Of a stretch of DNA of 64,000 nt, positions 49,335-58,800 are shown piece after piece. The notes below the pieces were generated by a model. That model ran no database searches, was not told the DNA's origin, and saw nothing but the letters and a program-made list of their open reading frames with translations. The position numbers were made by a program, and so were the translations under genes. This stretch comes from Vicingus serpentipes (GTDB lineage: Bacteria; Bacteroidota; Bacteroidia; Flavobacteriales_E; Vicingaceae), in the NCBI GenBank assembly GCA_024103385.1, contig JAGFIT010000057.1:1-64000 (forward strand), given 5' to 3'. Every line of letters begins with the position of its first letter. Positions within the stretch are counted from its first letter, which is position 1.

Positions 49335-50819
49335 ATGTCGAAAGACCATCCATTACATATTTATAACAGCTTAACTAGAACCAAGGAAGTCTTTTCCCCT
49401 ATTAATCCTCCATTTGTTGGCTTATATACATGCGGACCTACAGTTTACAGTGAAGTTCATCTTGGCAACATTAGGACATTCCTAACTTTTGACATCGTTT
49501 ACCGCTACCTTACACACCTCAACTATAAAGTAAGATATGTAAGAAACATTACTGATGTAGGCCATCTTCTTGATGATGGGGATATTGGAGAGGATAAAAT
49601 TGAACAACGCGCCCGATTAGAAAAAATTGAACCAATGGAAATTGTCCAAAAATATACCAATGGTTTTCATGCAACAACTCAACTATTTAATTTAATTGAA
49701 CCTAACATTGAACCTACCGCAACTGGACATATTGTTGAACAAATTGAAATGATTGAGCGCATTCTTAAAAATGGATATGCATATGAAGTAAACGGTTCAG
49801 TTTATTTTGATGTGAAAAAATATGCCAAAGAATATAATTACGGAGAACTATCTGGCAGAAAAATTGATGAGTTATTAGAACAAACTCGTGAAAATTTAGA
49901 AGGGGGAAATGAAAAAAGATTTTTTGCCGATTTTGCCATTTGGAAAAAAGCTTCCAAAGAGACGATAATGAAATGGAATTCTCCCTGGGGAATAGGCGTT
50001 CCTGGTTGGCACTTAGAATGTTCTGTAATGAGTACCAAGTATTTAGGAAAAGAATTTGATATCCATGGAGGAGGAATGGATTTAAAATTTCCACACCATG
50101 AATGTGAAATTGCACAATCTGTTGGTGCTGATGGCACGAACCCTGTTAAATATTGGATGCATGGAAATATGCTTACTGTAAACGGAACAAAAATGAGTAA
50201 ATCCTTAGGAAATTCTTTTCTGCCAATGGAATTAATAACAGGAAATCATCCACTTTTAGAGCAGGCTTATTCTCCTATGACAGTACGTTTTTTCTTTTTA
50301 CAAGCCAATTATCGAAGTACGGTAGATTTTTCTAATGAAGCCTTAAAAGCAGCAGAAAAAGGATTAAAGAGATTATTAGAAGCAATCCATACCCTAGAAA
50401 AAATAGTACCTAGTAATACATCTAGTGTTGATGTTGATACACTAATAAATAAATGTGAAGCAAGTATGAAAGATGATTTTAATACACCTATTACCATCGC
50501 TCATTTATTTGACGGGGTAAAAATGATTAACACTATTAATGATGGAAAAGAAACCATCTCCAATAGGGATTTAGAAAAATTGAAGCAACACTACCATACA
50601 TTTACTTTTGATATTTTAGGGTTAAAAAATGAGGGGGATACATCTACTTCTAATAATCAACCTATTAATGAGCTAATGGGCTTAATTATTGACATTAGAA
50701 ATCAATCCAAAGAGAAAAAGGATTGGGCTACTGCCGACTTAATAAGAGATGAATTAAAAAAATTAAACATTACCATTCAAGACAGCAAAGAATCATCTAC
50801 TTGGAAATATGAAAAATAA
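49335..50819 (+). CDS. cysS: Cysteine--tRNA ligase
   Basis: A 494-residue class I synthetase. The start is ATG 49335 (MSKDHPLHIYNSLTRTKEVF), since the frame further upstream reads through a terminator hairpin. C33 (TCGPTVY) is the first zinc ligand; HLGN (42-45) stands for HIGH; the other zinc ligands lie in WHLECS and HHECEIAQS; the KMSKS motif is GTKMSKSLGN. The C-terminal helical domain that binds the anticodon is complete (DEL and LNITIQDSKESSTWKYEK end). The M28 peptidase gene begins 11 bases before the cysS stop, so the two are coupled. Confidence 0.96.
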   Translation: MSKDHPLHIYNSLTRTKEVFSPINPPFVGLYTCGPTVYSEVHLGNIRTFLTFDIVYRYLTHLNYKVRYVRNITDVGHLLDDGDIGEDKIEQRARLEKIEPMEIVQKYTNGFHATTQLFNLIEPNIEPTATGHIVEQIEMIERILKNGYAYEVNGSVYFDVKKYAKEYNYGELSGRKIDELLEQTRENLEGGNEKRFFADFAIWKKASKETIMKWNSPWGIGVPGWHLECSVMSTKYLGKEFDIHGGGMDLKFPHHECEIAQSVGADGTNPVKYWMHGNMLTVNGTKMSKSLGNSFLPMELITGNHPLLEQAYSPMTVRFFFLQANYRSTVDFSNEALKAAEKGLKRLLEAIHTLEKIVPSNTSSVDVDTLINKCEASMKDDFNTPITIAHLFDGVKMINTINDGKETISNRDLEKLKQHYHTFTFDILGLKNEGDTSTSNNQPINELMGLIIDIRNQSKEKKDWATADLIRDELKKLNITIQDSKESSTWKYEK

Positions 50820-51807
50820 GTTACCATACCTATTTATCCTTACGCTATTTGTTATTGGATGTGAAGACGATGCTCCACAAAAAAAAACTACAACTAAAAT
50901 CACTCCTGCTGTTCAACTGAAGATCGTACCCCCTGATTTTAACGCTGATTCTGCATACACCTATATTCAACAACAAGTTGATTTTGGACCTCGTTTCCCT
51001 AACAACAAAGCTCACGATGAATGTGCGAAATACTTAGAAAATAAATTAAAATCTTTTGGACTCAACACAATTGTACAAATTGGGAAAGGGAAAACTTTTA
51101 ACCATAAAGAAATCACAATAAAAAACATCATTGGAGAATACAATCCAACTGCTGAAGATAGAATATTGCTTTTTGCCCATTGGGACAGTCGTCCTTTTGC
51201 TGACCAAGACGCAAAAAACTTAACTCACCCTATACTTGGAGCAAATGATGGAGCAAGTGGAGTAGGTATCTTAATTGAAGTTGCCAGGCAATTAACCATT
51301 ACACAACCTAATATTGGTGTTGATATCATTTTTTTTGATGCGGAGGATTATGGTCAACCTTCTTCTGGAATGTCTTTAGAACATAATTCTGAATCTTGGT
51401 GTTTAGGTTCTCAGTATTGGGCTAAAAATCTCCACAAAGAAAATTATCAAGCAAAATATGGTATCCTTTTAGATATGGTTGGTTCCGCTAATGCTTACTT
51501 TACTAAAGAGAGTATTTCCATGAATTATGCTCCTGATGTGATGAATAAAGTTTGGAATTATGCGCAACAATTAGGTTATGGAAACCATTTCGTCAACACA
51601 AAGACCTTTTTCGTGGGAACTGACGATCATCAATATGTTAATCAATTAGCCAATATTCCAAGTATTGACATCATTCATTATGAACGAAGCACAGGAAATT
51701 TTCATCCAAGCTGGCATACGCATAACGACAATATGGATATAATAGATAAAGGTACAATTACTGCTGTTGGACACGTATTACTACACACTATTTATAACGA
51801 AAAATAA
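50809..51807 (+). CDS. M28-family lipoprotein, glutaminyl cyclase or aminopeptidase-like
   Basis: A 332-residue lipoprotein (lipobox VIGC, Cys18) with an M28 catalytic domain. Zinc and catalytic residues are placed at H124/D126 (FAHWDSRPF), D147 (GANDGASG), E179 (DAEDYG) and a late His in WHTHNDNMD. The FGPRFP segment near residues 59-64 and the overall length fit animal-type glutaminyl cyclases, which cyclise N-terminal glutamine, as well as some aminopeptidases; I cannot decide between them. Since many type IX and Sec-exported proteins here begin with Gln after signal cleavage, a cyclase role at the envelope is reasonable (inference). Overlaps cysS by 11 bases. Confidence 0.85.
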   Translation: MKNKLPYLFILTLFVIGCEDDAPQKKTTTKITPAVQLKIVPPDFNADSAYTYIQQQVDFGPRFPNNKAHDECAKYLENKLKSFGLNTIVQIGKGKTFNHKEITIKNIIGEYNPTAEDRILLFAHWDSRPFADQDAKNLTHPILGANDGASGVGILIEVARQLTITQPNIGVDIIFFDAEDYGQPSSGMSLEHNSESWCLGSQYWAKNLHKENYQAKYGILLDMVGSANAYFTKESISMNYAPDVMNKVWNYAQQLGYGNHFVNTKTFFVGTDDHQYVNQLANIPSIDIIHYERSTGNFHPSWHTHNDNMDIIDKGTITAVGHVLLHTIYNEK

Positions 51808-51835
51808 TTTTTTTTACGAAGTTACCCCTTCAATG

Positions 51836-51866
51836 TTGTGATTTTTAATATAATGTGCTATATTTG
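51836..51866 (+). promoter_or_regulatory. Promoter of the tandem lipoprotein genes
   Basis: TTG at 51836-51838 and TATATTTG at 51859-51866 are 20 bases apart, a good match to the Bacteroidota -33/-7 consensus. The leader to the ATG at 51899 is about 26-30 bases. Confidence 0.6.
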
Positions 51867-51898
51867 TGAGCCTAACTTAACTTAAACGAAAAGAAAAG

Positions 51899-52231
51899 AT
51901 GAAAAAAATATTCAGAATGTTAATGGTAGCAAGCATTTTTAGTTTAATCGCTTGTGGTCCATCTGGAGATGATCACGCTGCTGAAGAGGCAGCAGAAGCA
52001 GTAGAAGCTACTACTGAGGAAGTAGTGGAAGAAATTATTGAAACTACTACTGAAGCTGTTGAACTTGCTGATCATGTATGCAATGATAAATGTACTGCAG
52101 ATGCTTGTCATTTTACGTGCGGAGAAAAAGGTCATGAATGTACCGAAGCTTGTCATGCTGCTAAAGAAGGTGCTGAACACACGGACGCTGACGGACATAA
52201 TCATACAGAAGGAGAGGAAACTGCTGAATAA
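51899..52231 (+). CDS. Small lipoprotein with Cys/His-rich tail, putative metal binding
   Basis: A 110-residue protein with lipobox LIAC (Cys19). After a Glu/Ala/Thr-rich stretch (residues ~28-57) comes a tail with six cysteines and many histidines in a spaced series, VC-x3-C-x4-CH-x2-C-x4-GHEC-x3-CH, ending in a GHNH region. Such spacing suggests zinc, copper or similar metal binding, but I recognise no named family. Its first 22 residues closely match the next gene, which lacks the tail, so one arose from the other. Own promoter upstream; the second gene follows after 45 bases and may be on the same transcript. Confidence 0.75.
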   Translation: MKKIFRMLMVASIFSLIACGPSGDDHAAEEAAEAVEATTEEVVEEIIETTTEAVELADHVCNDKCTADACHFTCGEKGHECTEACHAAKEGAEHTDADGHNHTEGEETAE

Positions 52232-52276
52232 AATAGTAAATACGTAATATAATCAATAACCTATAAATTAATCAAA

Positions 52277-52513
52277 ATGAAAAAATTACTAGTAATGTTA
52301 ATGGTTGCAGGTATCTTTAGTTTAGTTGCTTGTGGACCATCAGAAGAAGAAAAAGCAGCTGCTGAAGCTGAAGCTACTGAAATGGTAGAAGAAATGTTTG
52401 AAGAAGAAGCTCCTGCTGCTGAAGAAGTTGCTGCTGAAGAAGCTCCTATGGAAGAAGCTGTTGCTACTGAAGAAGAGGCTCCTGTTGAAGAAGCTACTGA
52501 AGAAGCACACTAA
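52277..52513 (+). CDS. Small acidic lipoprotein, paralogue of the preceding gene
   Basis: A 78-residue protein with lipobox LVAC (Cys19), the same spacing and almost the same signal peptide as the gene before it (MKK-x2-x-MLMVA-x-IFSL-x-ACGPS). The mature part is only a Glu/Ala/Pro low-complexity tail with EEAP and EEVAAEEAP-type repeats and no Cys or His before the last residue. A function as a surface-exposed acidic tether or a structural lipoprotein is possible but unproven. It ends at a strong bidirectional terminator. Confidence 0.75.
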   Translation: MKKLLVMLMVAGIFSLVACGPSEEEKAAAEAEATEMVEEMFEEEAPAAEEVAAEEAPMEEAVATEEEAPVEEATEEAH

Positions 52514-52531
52514 GAAAGATTTTTCTTAAAT

Positions 52532-52568
52532 AAAAAAGGCTCAGATAAATTATCTGAGCCTTTTTTAT
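52532..52568 (+). terminator. Bidirectional terminator
   Basis: A perfect 16-base stem (52532-52547 with 52551-52566), 3-base loop and T or A run on both sides. It ends the lipoprotein transcript from the left and the exbB-exbD-tonB-folC transcript from the right. Confidence 0.92.
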
Positions 52569-52583
52569 TTATCATCAATTATA

Positions 52584-53804
52584 TTATACTACTTCTGCAA
52601 CAACAAAAGTACTTCCTCCCACAAAAATAAGATCATCCATCAGCGCAGTATTTTTTGCTGCAACTAAAGCCTCTTGAACACTAGAATATAGGTTCCCTTT
52701 TAACCCTTTTTGACTCGCCTGCTGATACAAATCTTTTACATCTAACGACCTAGGAATATTTGCCTGACAAAAATAATATCGAGCAGACGAAGGTAATAAA
52801 TTCAATACCCCATCAATTGATTTATCATTGACCACTCCAAACACAATATGTAAATTCTTGTAAGAAATACTTTTCAGCTGATTCACTATTTCTTTTATTC
52901 CTGCTTCATTATGACCCGTATCACAAATTACCAATGGCTTTTCTTGTAAAGTTTGCCATCTTCCTAATAACCCTGTATTTTTAACCACCGATAACAATCC
53001 TTGTTTTATGTTTTCTTCCGAAATCTCCCAGCCTTTTTCTTGAAGACGATGAATAGCAGTTAAAACGGTTTTGGTGTTTTTTCGTTGATAACTCCCTTGT
53101 AAATCTGTCTTCATTAATACATCTATTTCTTTATCTGCAAAATAAATAGGAGCATTCTCTTCCTTGGCTTTTTCTCTAAAAATATCCTCCGCTTCTTCTT
53201 GTGATTCTCCAATAACAATGGGAACATTTTTTTTAATTATCCCTGCTTTTTCTTTAGCTATGGCTGACAATGTGTTCCCTAAGAACTGTACATGATCCAT
53301 TCCTATATTCGTAATCACTGCTACTTCTGGTTCAATAACATTGGTAGAATCTAATCTACCACCTAACCCTGTTTCTATTATTGCAATATCTACTTTTTGT
53401 TGTTCAAAATAGGTAAAAGCCAACCCTACTGTCCACTCAAAAAAAGAAAGGTTTATCTTCTCAAATTCATTTCTATATTGCTCAACAAAATCAACAACTT
53501 GTTCCTGCGCAATCATTTCTCCATTAATCTTAATGCGCTCTCTAAAATCTTTTAAATGAGGTGAAGTATATAGTCCCACTTTATAACCTGCTTCTTGTAA
53601 TATACTGGCCAACATATGCGAGGTAGAACCTTTTCCATTAGTCCCTGCCACATGAACTGATTTAAACTTTCTTTCAGGATGATTCAATAATTCACACAAT
53701 AGAAGTGTGTTGGATAAGTCTGCTTTATATGCAGCCTGACCTACCCTTTGATACATAGGTAATTGAGTAAACAAGTAATCTAGTGTTTCTTGATAGCTTT
53801 TCAT
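52584..53804 (-). CDS. folC: Folylpolyglutamate synthase / dihydrofolate synthase
   Basis: A 406-residue Mur-ligase-family enzyme that adds glutamate to dihydropteroate and to reduced folates. The P-loop is HVAGTNGKGSTS (GTNGKGS at 54-60). The central domain is intact (AIIETGLGGRLDSTNVI, TNIGMDHVQFLGNTLSAIAKEKAGI), as is the C-terminal domain (GLLGRWQTL ... DTGHNEAGI). Length is normal. It is the last gene of an operon-like row: its ATG overlaps the tonB stop by one base (TAATG). A folate gene in a TonB operon recurs in Bacteroidota as far as I recall, but the functional link is unclear. Confidence 0.95.
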   Translation of the reverse strand: MKSYQETLDYLFTQLPMYQRVGQAAYKADLSNTLLLCELLNHPERKFKSVHVAGTNGKGSTSHMLASILQEAGYKVGLYTSPHLKDFRERIKINGEMIAQEQVVDFVEQYRNEFEKINLSFFEWTVGLAFTYFEQQKVDIAIIETGLGGRLDSTNVIEPEVAVITNIGMDHVQFLGNTLSAIAKEKAGIIKKNVPIVIGESQEEAEDIFREKAKEENAPIYFADKEIDVLMKTDLQGSYQRKNTKTVLTAIHRLQEKGWEISEENIKQGLLSVVKNTGLLGRWQTLQEKPLVICDTGHNEAGIKEIVNQLKSISYKNLHIVFGVVNDKSIDGVLNLLPSSARYYFCQANIPRSLDVKDLYQQASQKGLKGNLYSSVQEALVAAKNTALMDDLIFVGGSTFVVAEVV

Positions 53805-54532
53805 TAATTCAAAATGAAAACAAAAGTCATCGTTCCCTTTTGGTCTGTAGGAGCATCCATCTTTGGGGTAAATCTTGCTTTTAAAGCTGCCTCTTTTGCC
53901 ATTTTATAAAGTATGGGGTTAGTGGTTGTAGAACCTCTTGCTCCTGGTGTTGCTTTTATGACTTTCCCGTATTTATCTACCACTATATCTACCACTACAT
54001 TACCATCTTCTTGAGTTGGGTTCTCTGGTTTTTTAAAACTTACTTTTCCTCTTCCACCTAAATCATAGCCTATTCCTTCTCCATTATTCCCTCCTGTACG
54101 ATTATTACTATTAGGGTCTCCATCAGGATCTCCCTGATCTCCTGCTTTCCCTGTTTCCCCCTCATTATTATCTGGGGCATTATTTAATGCATCCAGGGCT
54201 CTCGATAAATCATCACTTACCGTGGGTTTTTCTTCAACAACTGTTGTAGGGATCTCTGATGCATTTACATTAATCGTTTCTGTATTATCTTGAGAAATTA
54301 TTTGCTCTTCAGCAGCACTTGGGGAAGAAGATGAAGAAGCCGGTTCTGTTGGTTGTTCTTCTCCCGAACCATCATCACTTGTCCCAAAGTTAATAATCAT
54401 TCCTCCTTGATTTTCTTCAGGAGGATCTTGGTAAGGCATACCAAACTGAAGAAATAACAATAATAACAACAAGTGGATTAGGATAGTTCCTATAAGTCCT
54501 GATCTGCTATTTTTATCTTGAATAATTTCCAT
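53804..54532 (-). CDS. tonB: Energy transducer TonB
   Basis: About 242 residues. The start is set at ATG 54532 (MEIIQDKNSRSGLIGT), the usual Bacteroidota TonB opening, not eight codons earlier. A single membrane anchor (~13-30) is followed by an acidic, Gly/Asn-rich periplasmic linker with no Pro-Lys repeats, then a C-terminal TonB domain (VVVDIVVDKYGKVIKATPGARG ... ARFTPKMDAP). TonB passes the proton-motive force from ExbBD to outer-membrane transporters. Upstream neighbour exbD ends 39 bases before this start; folC overlaps its stop by one base. Confidence 0.9.
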   Translation of the reverse strand: MEIIQDKNSRSGLIGTILIHLLLLLLFLQFGMPYQDPPEENQGGMIINFGTSDDGSGEEQPTEPASSSSSPSAAEEQIISQDNTETINVNASEIPTTVVEEKPTVSDDLSRALDALNNAPDNNEGETGKAGDQGDPDGDPNSNNRTGGNNGEGIGYDLGGRGKVSFKKPENPTQEDGNVVVDIVVDKYGKVIKATPGARGSTTTNPILYKMAKEAALKARFTPKMDAPTDQKGTMTFVFILN

Positions 54533-54571
54533 TTGATAAATTAGATGACTTTTCAATACAATTCCATAAAT

Positions 54572-54964
54572 TTATTTAGGAGCTGTAGCCAATACTAATT
54601 TTAATTTGTTTCGATTGGCTATATCCATAACAATCACTACATTCTCAATCGGAACCGATTTTTCAGCCCTTAAAATAATCCCTGGCTCCTCCTCTCCTTC
54701 TACTAACGTCAATAATTTAGCTTCCATTTCTTTCTCAGAAACTTCATCTTTATTGACATAATACTTTAAATCTTGAGTAATACTCACATTGACCGTTTGC
54801 GCTCTTGGTGCTGTATGACTGGCTTTCGGCAAAACAACATCTAAAGCATTAGGACTGATTAATGTTGACGCAATGATAAAAAACACTAACAATAAAAATA
54901 CTATGTCGGTCATACTCGACATATTAAAGTTAACGTTTACCTTATTTTTTGATCGAATCGCCAT
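54572..54964 (-). CDS. exbD: ExbD/TolR-family biopolymer transport protein
   Basis: A 130-residue protein with one transmembrane helix (about 15-37). It carries the essential Asp as D20 in MTDIVFLLLVFF, corresponding to the proton-carrying Asp of E. coli ExbD. The periplasmic domain follows (LPKASHTAPRAQTVNVSI ... PIENVVIVMDIANRNKLKLVLAT). With ExbB it makes the proton channel that powers TonB. Its ATG overlaps the exbB stop by one base (TAATG), showing tight coupling. Confidence 0.95.
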   Translation of the reverse strand: MAIRSKNKVNVNFNMSSMTDIVFLLLVFFIIASTLISPNALDVVLPKASHTAPRAQTVNVSITQDLKYYVNKDEVSEKEMEAKLLTLVEGEEEPGIILRAEKSVPIENVVIVMDIANRNKLKLVLATAPK

Positions 54965-55680
54965 TATACTGCAGGTTCATGTAAAATATCCAAAAACTCT
55001 GTTGTTCTTGCTTCCATTACAAAAACTATTTTTTCTACTCTCGCTACAAGCGTGTTATATCCAACATAAGCAACAATTCCAACAATTAGCCCCGCTACGG
55101 TAGTTGTCATAGCTGTAAATATTCCTTCTGATAAGGTATTTAAATCAACACCACCACCACCTGTTGACATTTCATGAAAAACTAAAATCATTCCTATTAC
55201 GGTTCCTAAAAATCCGATCATTGGTGCTGCACCAGATATTGTTGCTAAAGTTGATAGGTTCTTTTCTAATTTGTTTAATTCTAGCTTCCCTGTTGTTTCT
55301 ACAGCCGTACCTATATCACTTAAAGGCTTTCCTATTCTAGTAATTCCTTTTTCAATCATTCTTGCAATTGGTGAAGGATTTACTCGACATAGACTCTTTG
55401 CAGCATCAATTTTACCATCCAAAATATTATCTTTTATTTGGTTCATAAAATTAGCATCTTCTTTACTGGCTTTCTTGATAGCTAAAAACCGTTCAATAAT
55501 AATGTAAAAAGCAATGAGGGAAAGAATGAGTAGAGTGACCATAATAATTCCACCACCAATACCTCCCGAACTAACTAATTGCCATACGGTTAGTGTTTTT
55601 TCTTCAGGAACAATTGCTTCTGCAACCTCCGTTACAGGCGTATTTCCAACAGTTACTTGTAATAAAATAGTATTTAACAT
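54964..55680 (-). CDS. exbB: ExbB/TolQ/MotA-family proton channel protein
   Basis: A 238-residue inner-membrane protein with three helices (~42-64, 143-165, 185-210). The conserved GAAPMIGFLGTVIGMILVF and FTAMTTTVAGLIVGI segments carry the family's channel residues. Five copies form the channel with an ExbD dimer. It is the first gene of exbB-exbD-tonB-folC. I see no clear TAnnTTTG box in the 168 bases before it. Confidence 0.95.
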   Translation of the reverse strand: MLNTILLQVTVGNTPVTEVAEAIVPEEKTLTVWQLVSSGGIGGGIIMVTLLILSLIAFYIIIERFLAIKKASKEDANFMNQIKDNILDGKIDAAKSLCRVNPSPIARMIEKGITRIGKPLSDIGTAVETTGKLELNKLEKNLSTLATISGAAPMIGFLGTVIGMILVFHEMSTGGGGVDLNTLSEGIFTAMTTTVAGLIVGIVAYVGYNTLVARVEKIVFVMEARTTEFLDILHEPAV

Positions 55681-55848
55681 TATTCTAGATTTTTATCAAT
55701 ACCTAGCTAAGGTACAACTATCGCTAATTGAGAAGTAAAATAACAGCCTTAATTGTAAACAGTGAAATGTTAGTTTTATTGTGTAACTACCTTTTCTAAA
55801 ATACCGCTGGAGATAAAAAATAGATAGCTTTATCGGTTGTTAAAATAG

Positions 55849-58800
55849 TTATCGAAACAAATACATCTTACCAAAACCTTTCTTAAAATAAGAATCCATA
55901 CTGGTTGATCTTAATTCAATATCATCATTATCAATTTTGGTAATCACCCGATATAAATATAGCCCATTTGCTAAACGATCCCCATATGTATCTGTCCCAT
56001 CCCAAGCAAATTCCGAAATATTTTTTCCTATATGAATCATTCCTATTTCATCTTTATTAATCTCTCTCACCACTCTTCCTGTAATCGTCATGATTTGTAT
56101 TTTAAAAATATCAGGCACTGTACGACCTGTTAACGTAAATACAAACCGAGTAGAAGTACTAAAAGGATTAGGATAATTAATAATATTGGTAATGGTAGAT
56201 TTATTGATAACTTCAAAACCAATAAGATAATCATAGGTTCCTGACATATTTTTAGATCTATCTGAGGCCTGTACTCTCAACTTATATCTTCCGTCCTCTA
56301 TGAAATTGGCTTTGTATATAATTCGAGAGCTATTTTTAGGTAAAGATGCAGGAATAAATTGCATGGTTTCTGCTCCTGTGGATGAATAGAAATAAATTCT
56401 TTTTTCTTGCCCATTAGGATGAGTGATGTAAACCGTATAATCAGCAGTATCATTTAACGCTAAAAACAAGTTTTCATCTGTTAATTCAATCACTATTTCT
56501 GATACTGGAGAAACAATATCTCCATCCAAAATATGTCTTCCATCAAAAGTTACATCAAGAATAGGATTTATTTTATCTTCATGTACATAGAAAGAAATTT
56601 CAGCTAAATTATTAAAATGATATTTTTCCAATTGATCTTTGTTAGGATTAACCTCAACCAACAGGCTATTTAATCCTCCCATTCCTGCCGTAGAAAACTG
56701 AATAGTTGCGATCAAAACACTATCTGCAAGTAATGGTTTCTGTCTTGGATAAAATAACGACTGCAACCCTTGATTTTGAGTCAATACAGAAAAAGCAATC
56801 AACAAACTATCCATATCGTATCGGCTAATGTTTTTAACAGCAATAGACAATGTAATCGTTTCTCCTTCTTGAACGGTATCATTACTTAAATAAAAATAGA
56901 TTTTGGGATCTAATGCTGCTTCTGGAATTCCTTCATAGGTAATTTGCCACCTGTCCAATTGTGGTGCCGTAAACAAAGAATCATCACTTAAAAATGCATT
57001 TAGTTTTAAGTAAGGGTAAATGGCCGCATCTACGCGCCCTGTGATACGAATATCCCCAGAATCTGTTGGCAAGTTATTAATCAATAACGTTTCATTTCCA
57101 CTCTCATCTACTCCATATACATTAAGCACCGTACTATCTTTTGTAGTAGGGTATTCTAATGGATTAACCCTCCAAGATAAAGAATCCCAGCCTTTCGCTG
57201 GACCTAGTATTTCTGAATAAATATTGGCATAATTGGCATTGGTAGAAATAGTAGTAGAAAGTAATAAATTTTTGTGTTGAATAGAATCCCCTATTACTTC
57301 TATTGCTGAAGAAGATATTCCTTTCTTTGCGTAAAATAAAAATGGAACACTATCTGCTACCGTTGGTAATGATACTGCTCCCAAGTTTGATAAAGAAGTC
57401 CTTAACCCCACAGGCATTGGAACATATCCTGGAAAAGTTTGAAAATACCATGTCCAAATTAAAATGTGGTTACCATTTGGAATACTATCATTTAACATGT
57501 TTTCTAAAGCAGTCATTTGTGCAGGACTATTCTTTCTAAACATAAAGAAATGCTCTGTTGCTGCATTATTGTATATCGGTAAGTTATTGGCATGCCCCAT
57601 ATTGGGGTAATCGTTAGCCGACCAAGGTTTTAACGTTAATGAATCTAATACTGCCACATGTAAAGAACTAGTAGTCCCCCAGCCATTTTTTCCTTGTCTA
57701 TCAGCATCTATATAATAAGCTATCTTATTTAATTCACTCCATCCTGCAGCACCATAAGTAATTCCTTTTAATTGTTTTACGTTAGGTACAAAATTAAATT
57801 TCCTTGTTGGTCTATTGTGTTGAATAAATTGAAATTCATCATTTTCAAATTGAAAAAAATGATCTTGTTGCCAACCCTCCTTCCCATTAATATATTGAAA
57901 AGATCGCTGTCTCCATCTAAAGCCAGTCGCATCCACAGAGTCTTTACTCACTCTCCAAAAAAACACTGTACTATCTGGTATGGATTGAAGTAAATTAGGA
58001 GTCCATGTGACTATTCCTCCAGAAGAGCTCACCGTAGTTGCTTCCTTTGATGGACTATTAAAATAGTCTGTAGTATCTATTTCGAATACATAATTCTTAG
58101 AAGGTTCAAATGGAAATGCTGTAGAAGCAGTTAATGTTATTCCTTGGTTAGGAACTATTTCAAACTCATAAGGATAAATAGGAATAATTTCTCCTGATTG
58201 TATACTCAATGTTTTAAGTACTGTATTGTTATTTTCCCATAATTCATCCACTTGATTAATTGCATCAACTGTAATTGAGAATGTGTTCAACCCTAATCCT
58301 CTTATAACATCAACAGGCAAGGTAAAAGAAATCACTTCTTGGTAATTCGTTGCTTTAAATTCTTTGATGTATGTCGTGTCGGGAAATAGATTATCTGGAA
58401 AACCTCTATTTAATTCCATTATAATAGAATCATTAACTGCATAACCAAAATTGGTTACTAAAATATTAACATCAAATGAATCGATATCCGATGTAATTAC
58501 TGGTGGGGAAAAAGTAACAGTAGGACTTTCTATCATAAAATCAGGTTTATCAAAAGTATTAAAGGCTAAAGAAGGGTCTCCATGAAAAGTCATAGAAAGA
58601 GCTGTACTATTGATGTATTCATTTGATCCTCCTCCCTGAATGCTAATGATCGTTTTTCTCATATGTTCACCTATGCTTCCTTTATAATTCAATGCCGCTA
58701 AATTTTCATAAAACCTCTTCGCATAAGTCACCAAATAAGCTTCTATACCCAAATCTACTGAAGCTAAGAAACCTATTACCCCTTTATCATTTAATAAAAC

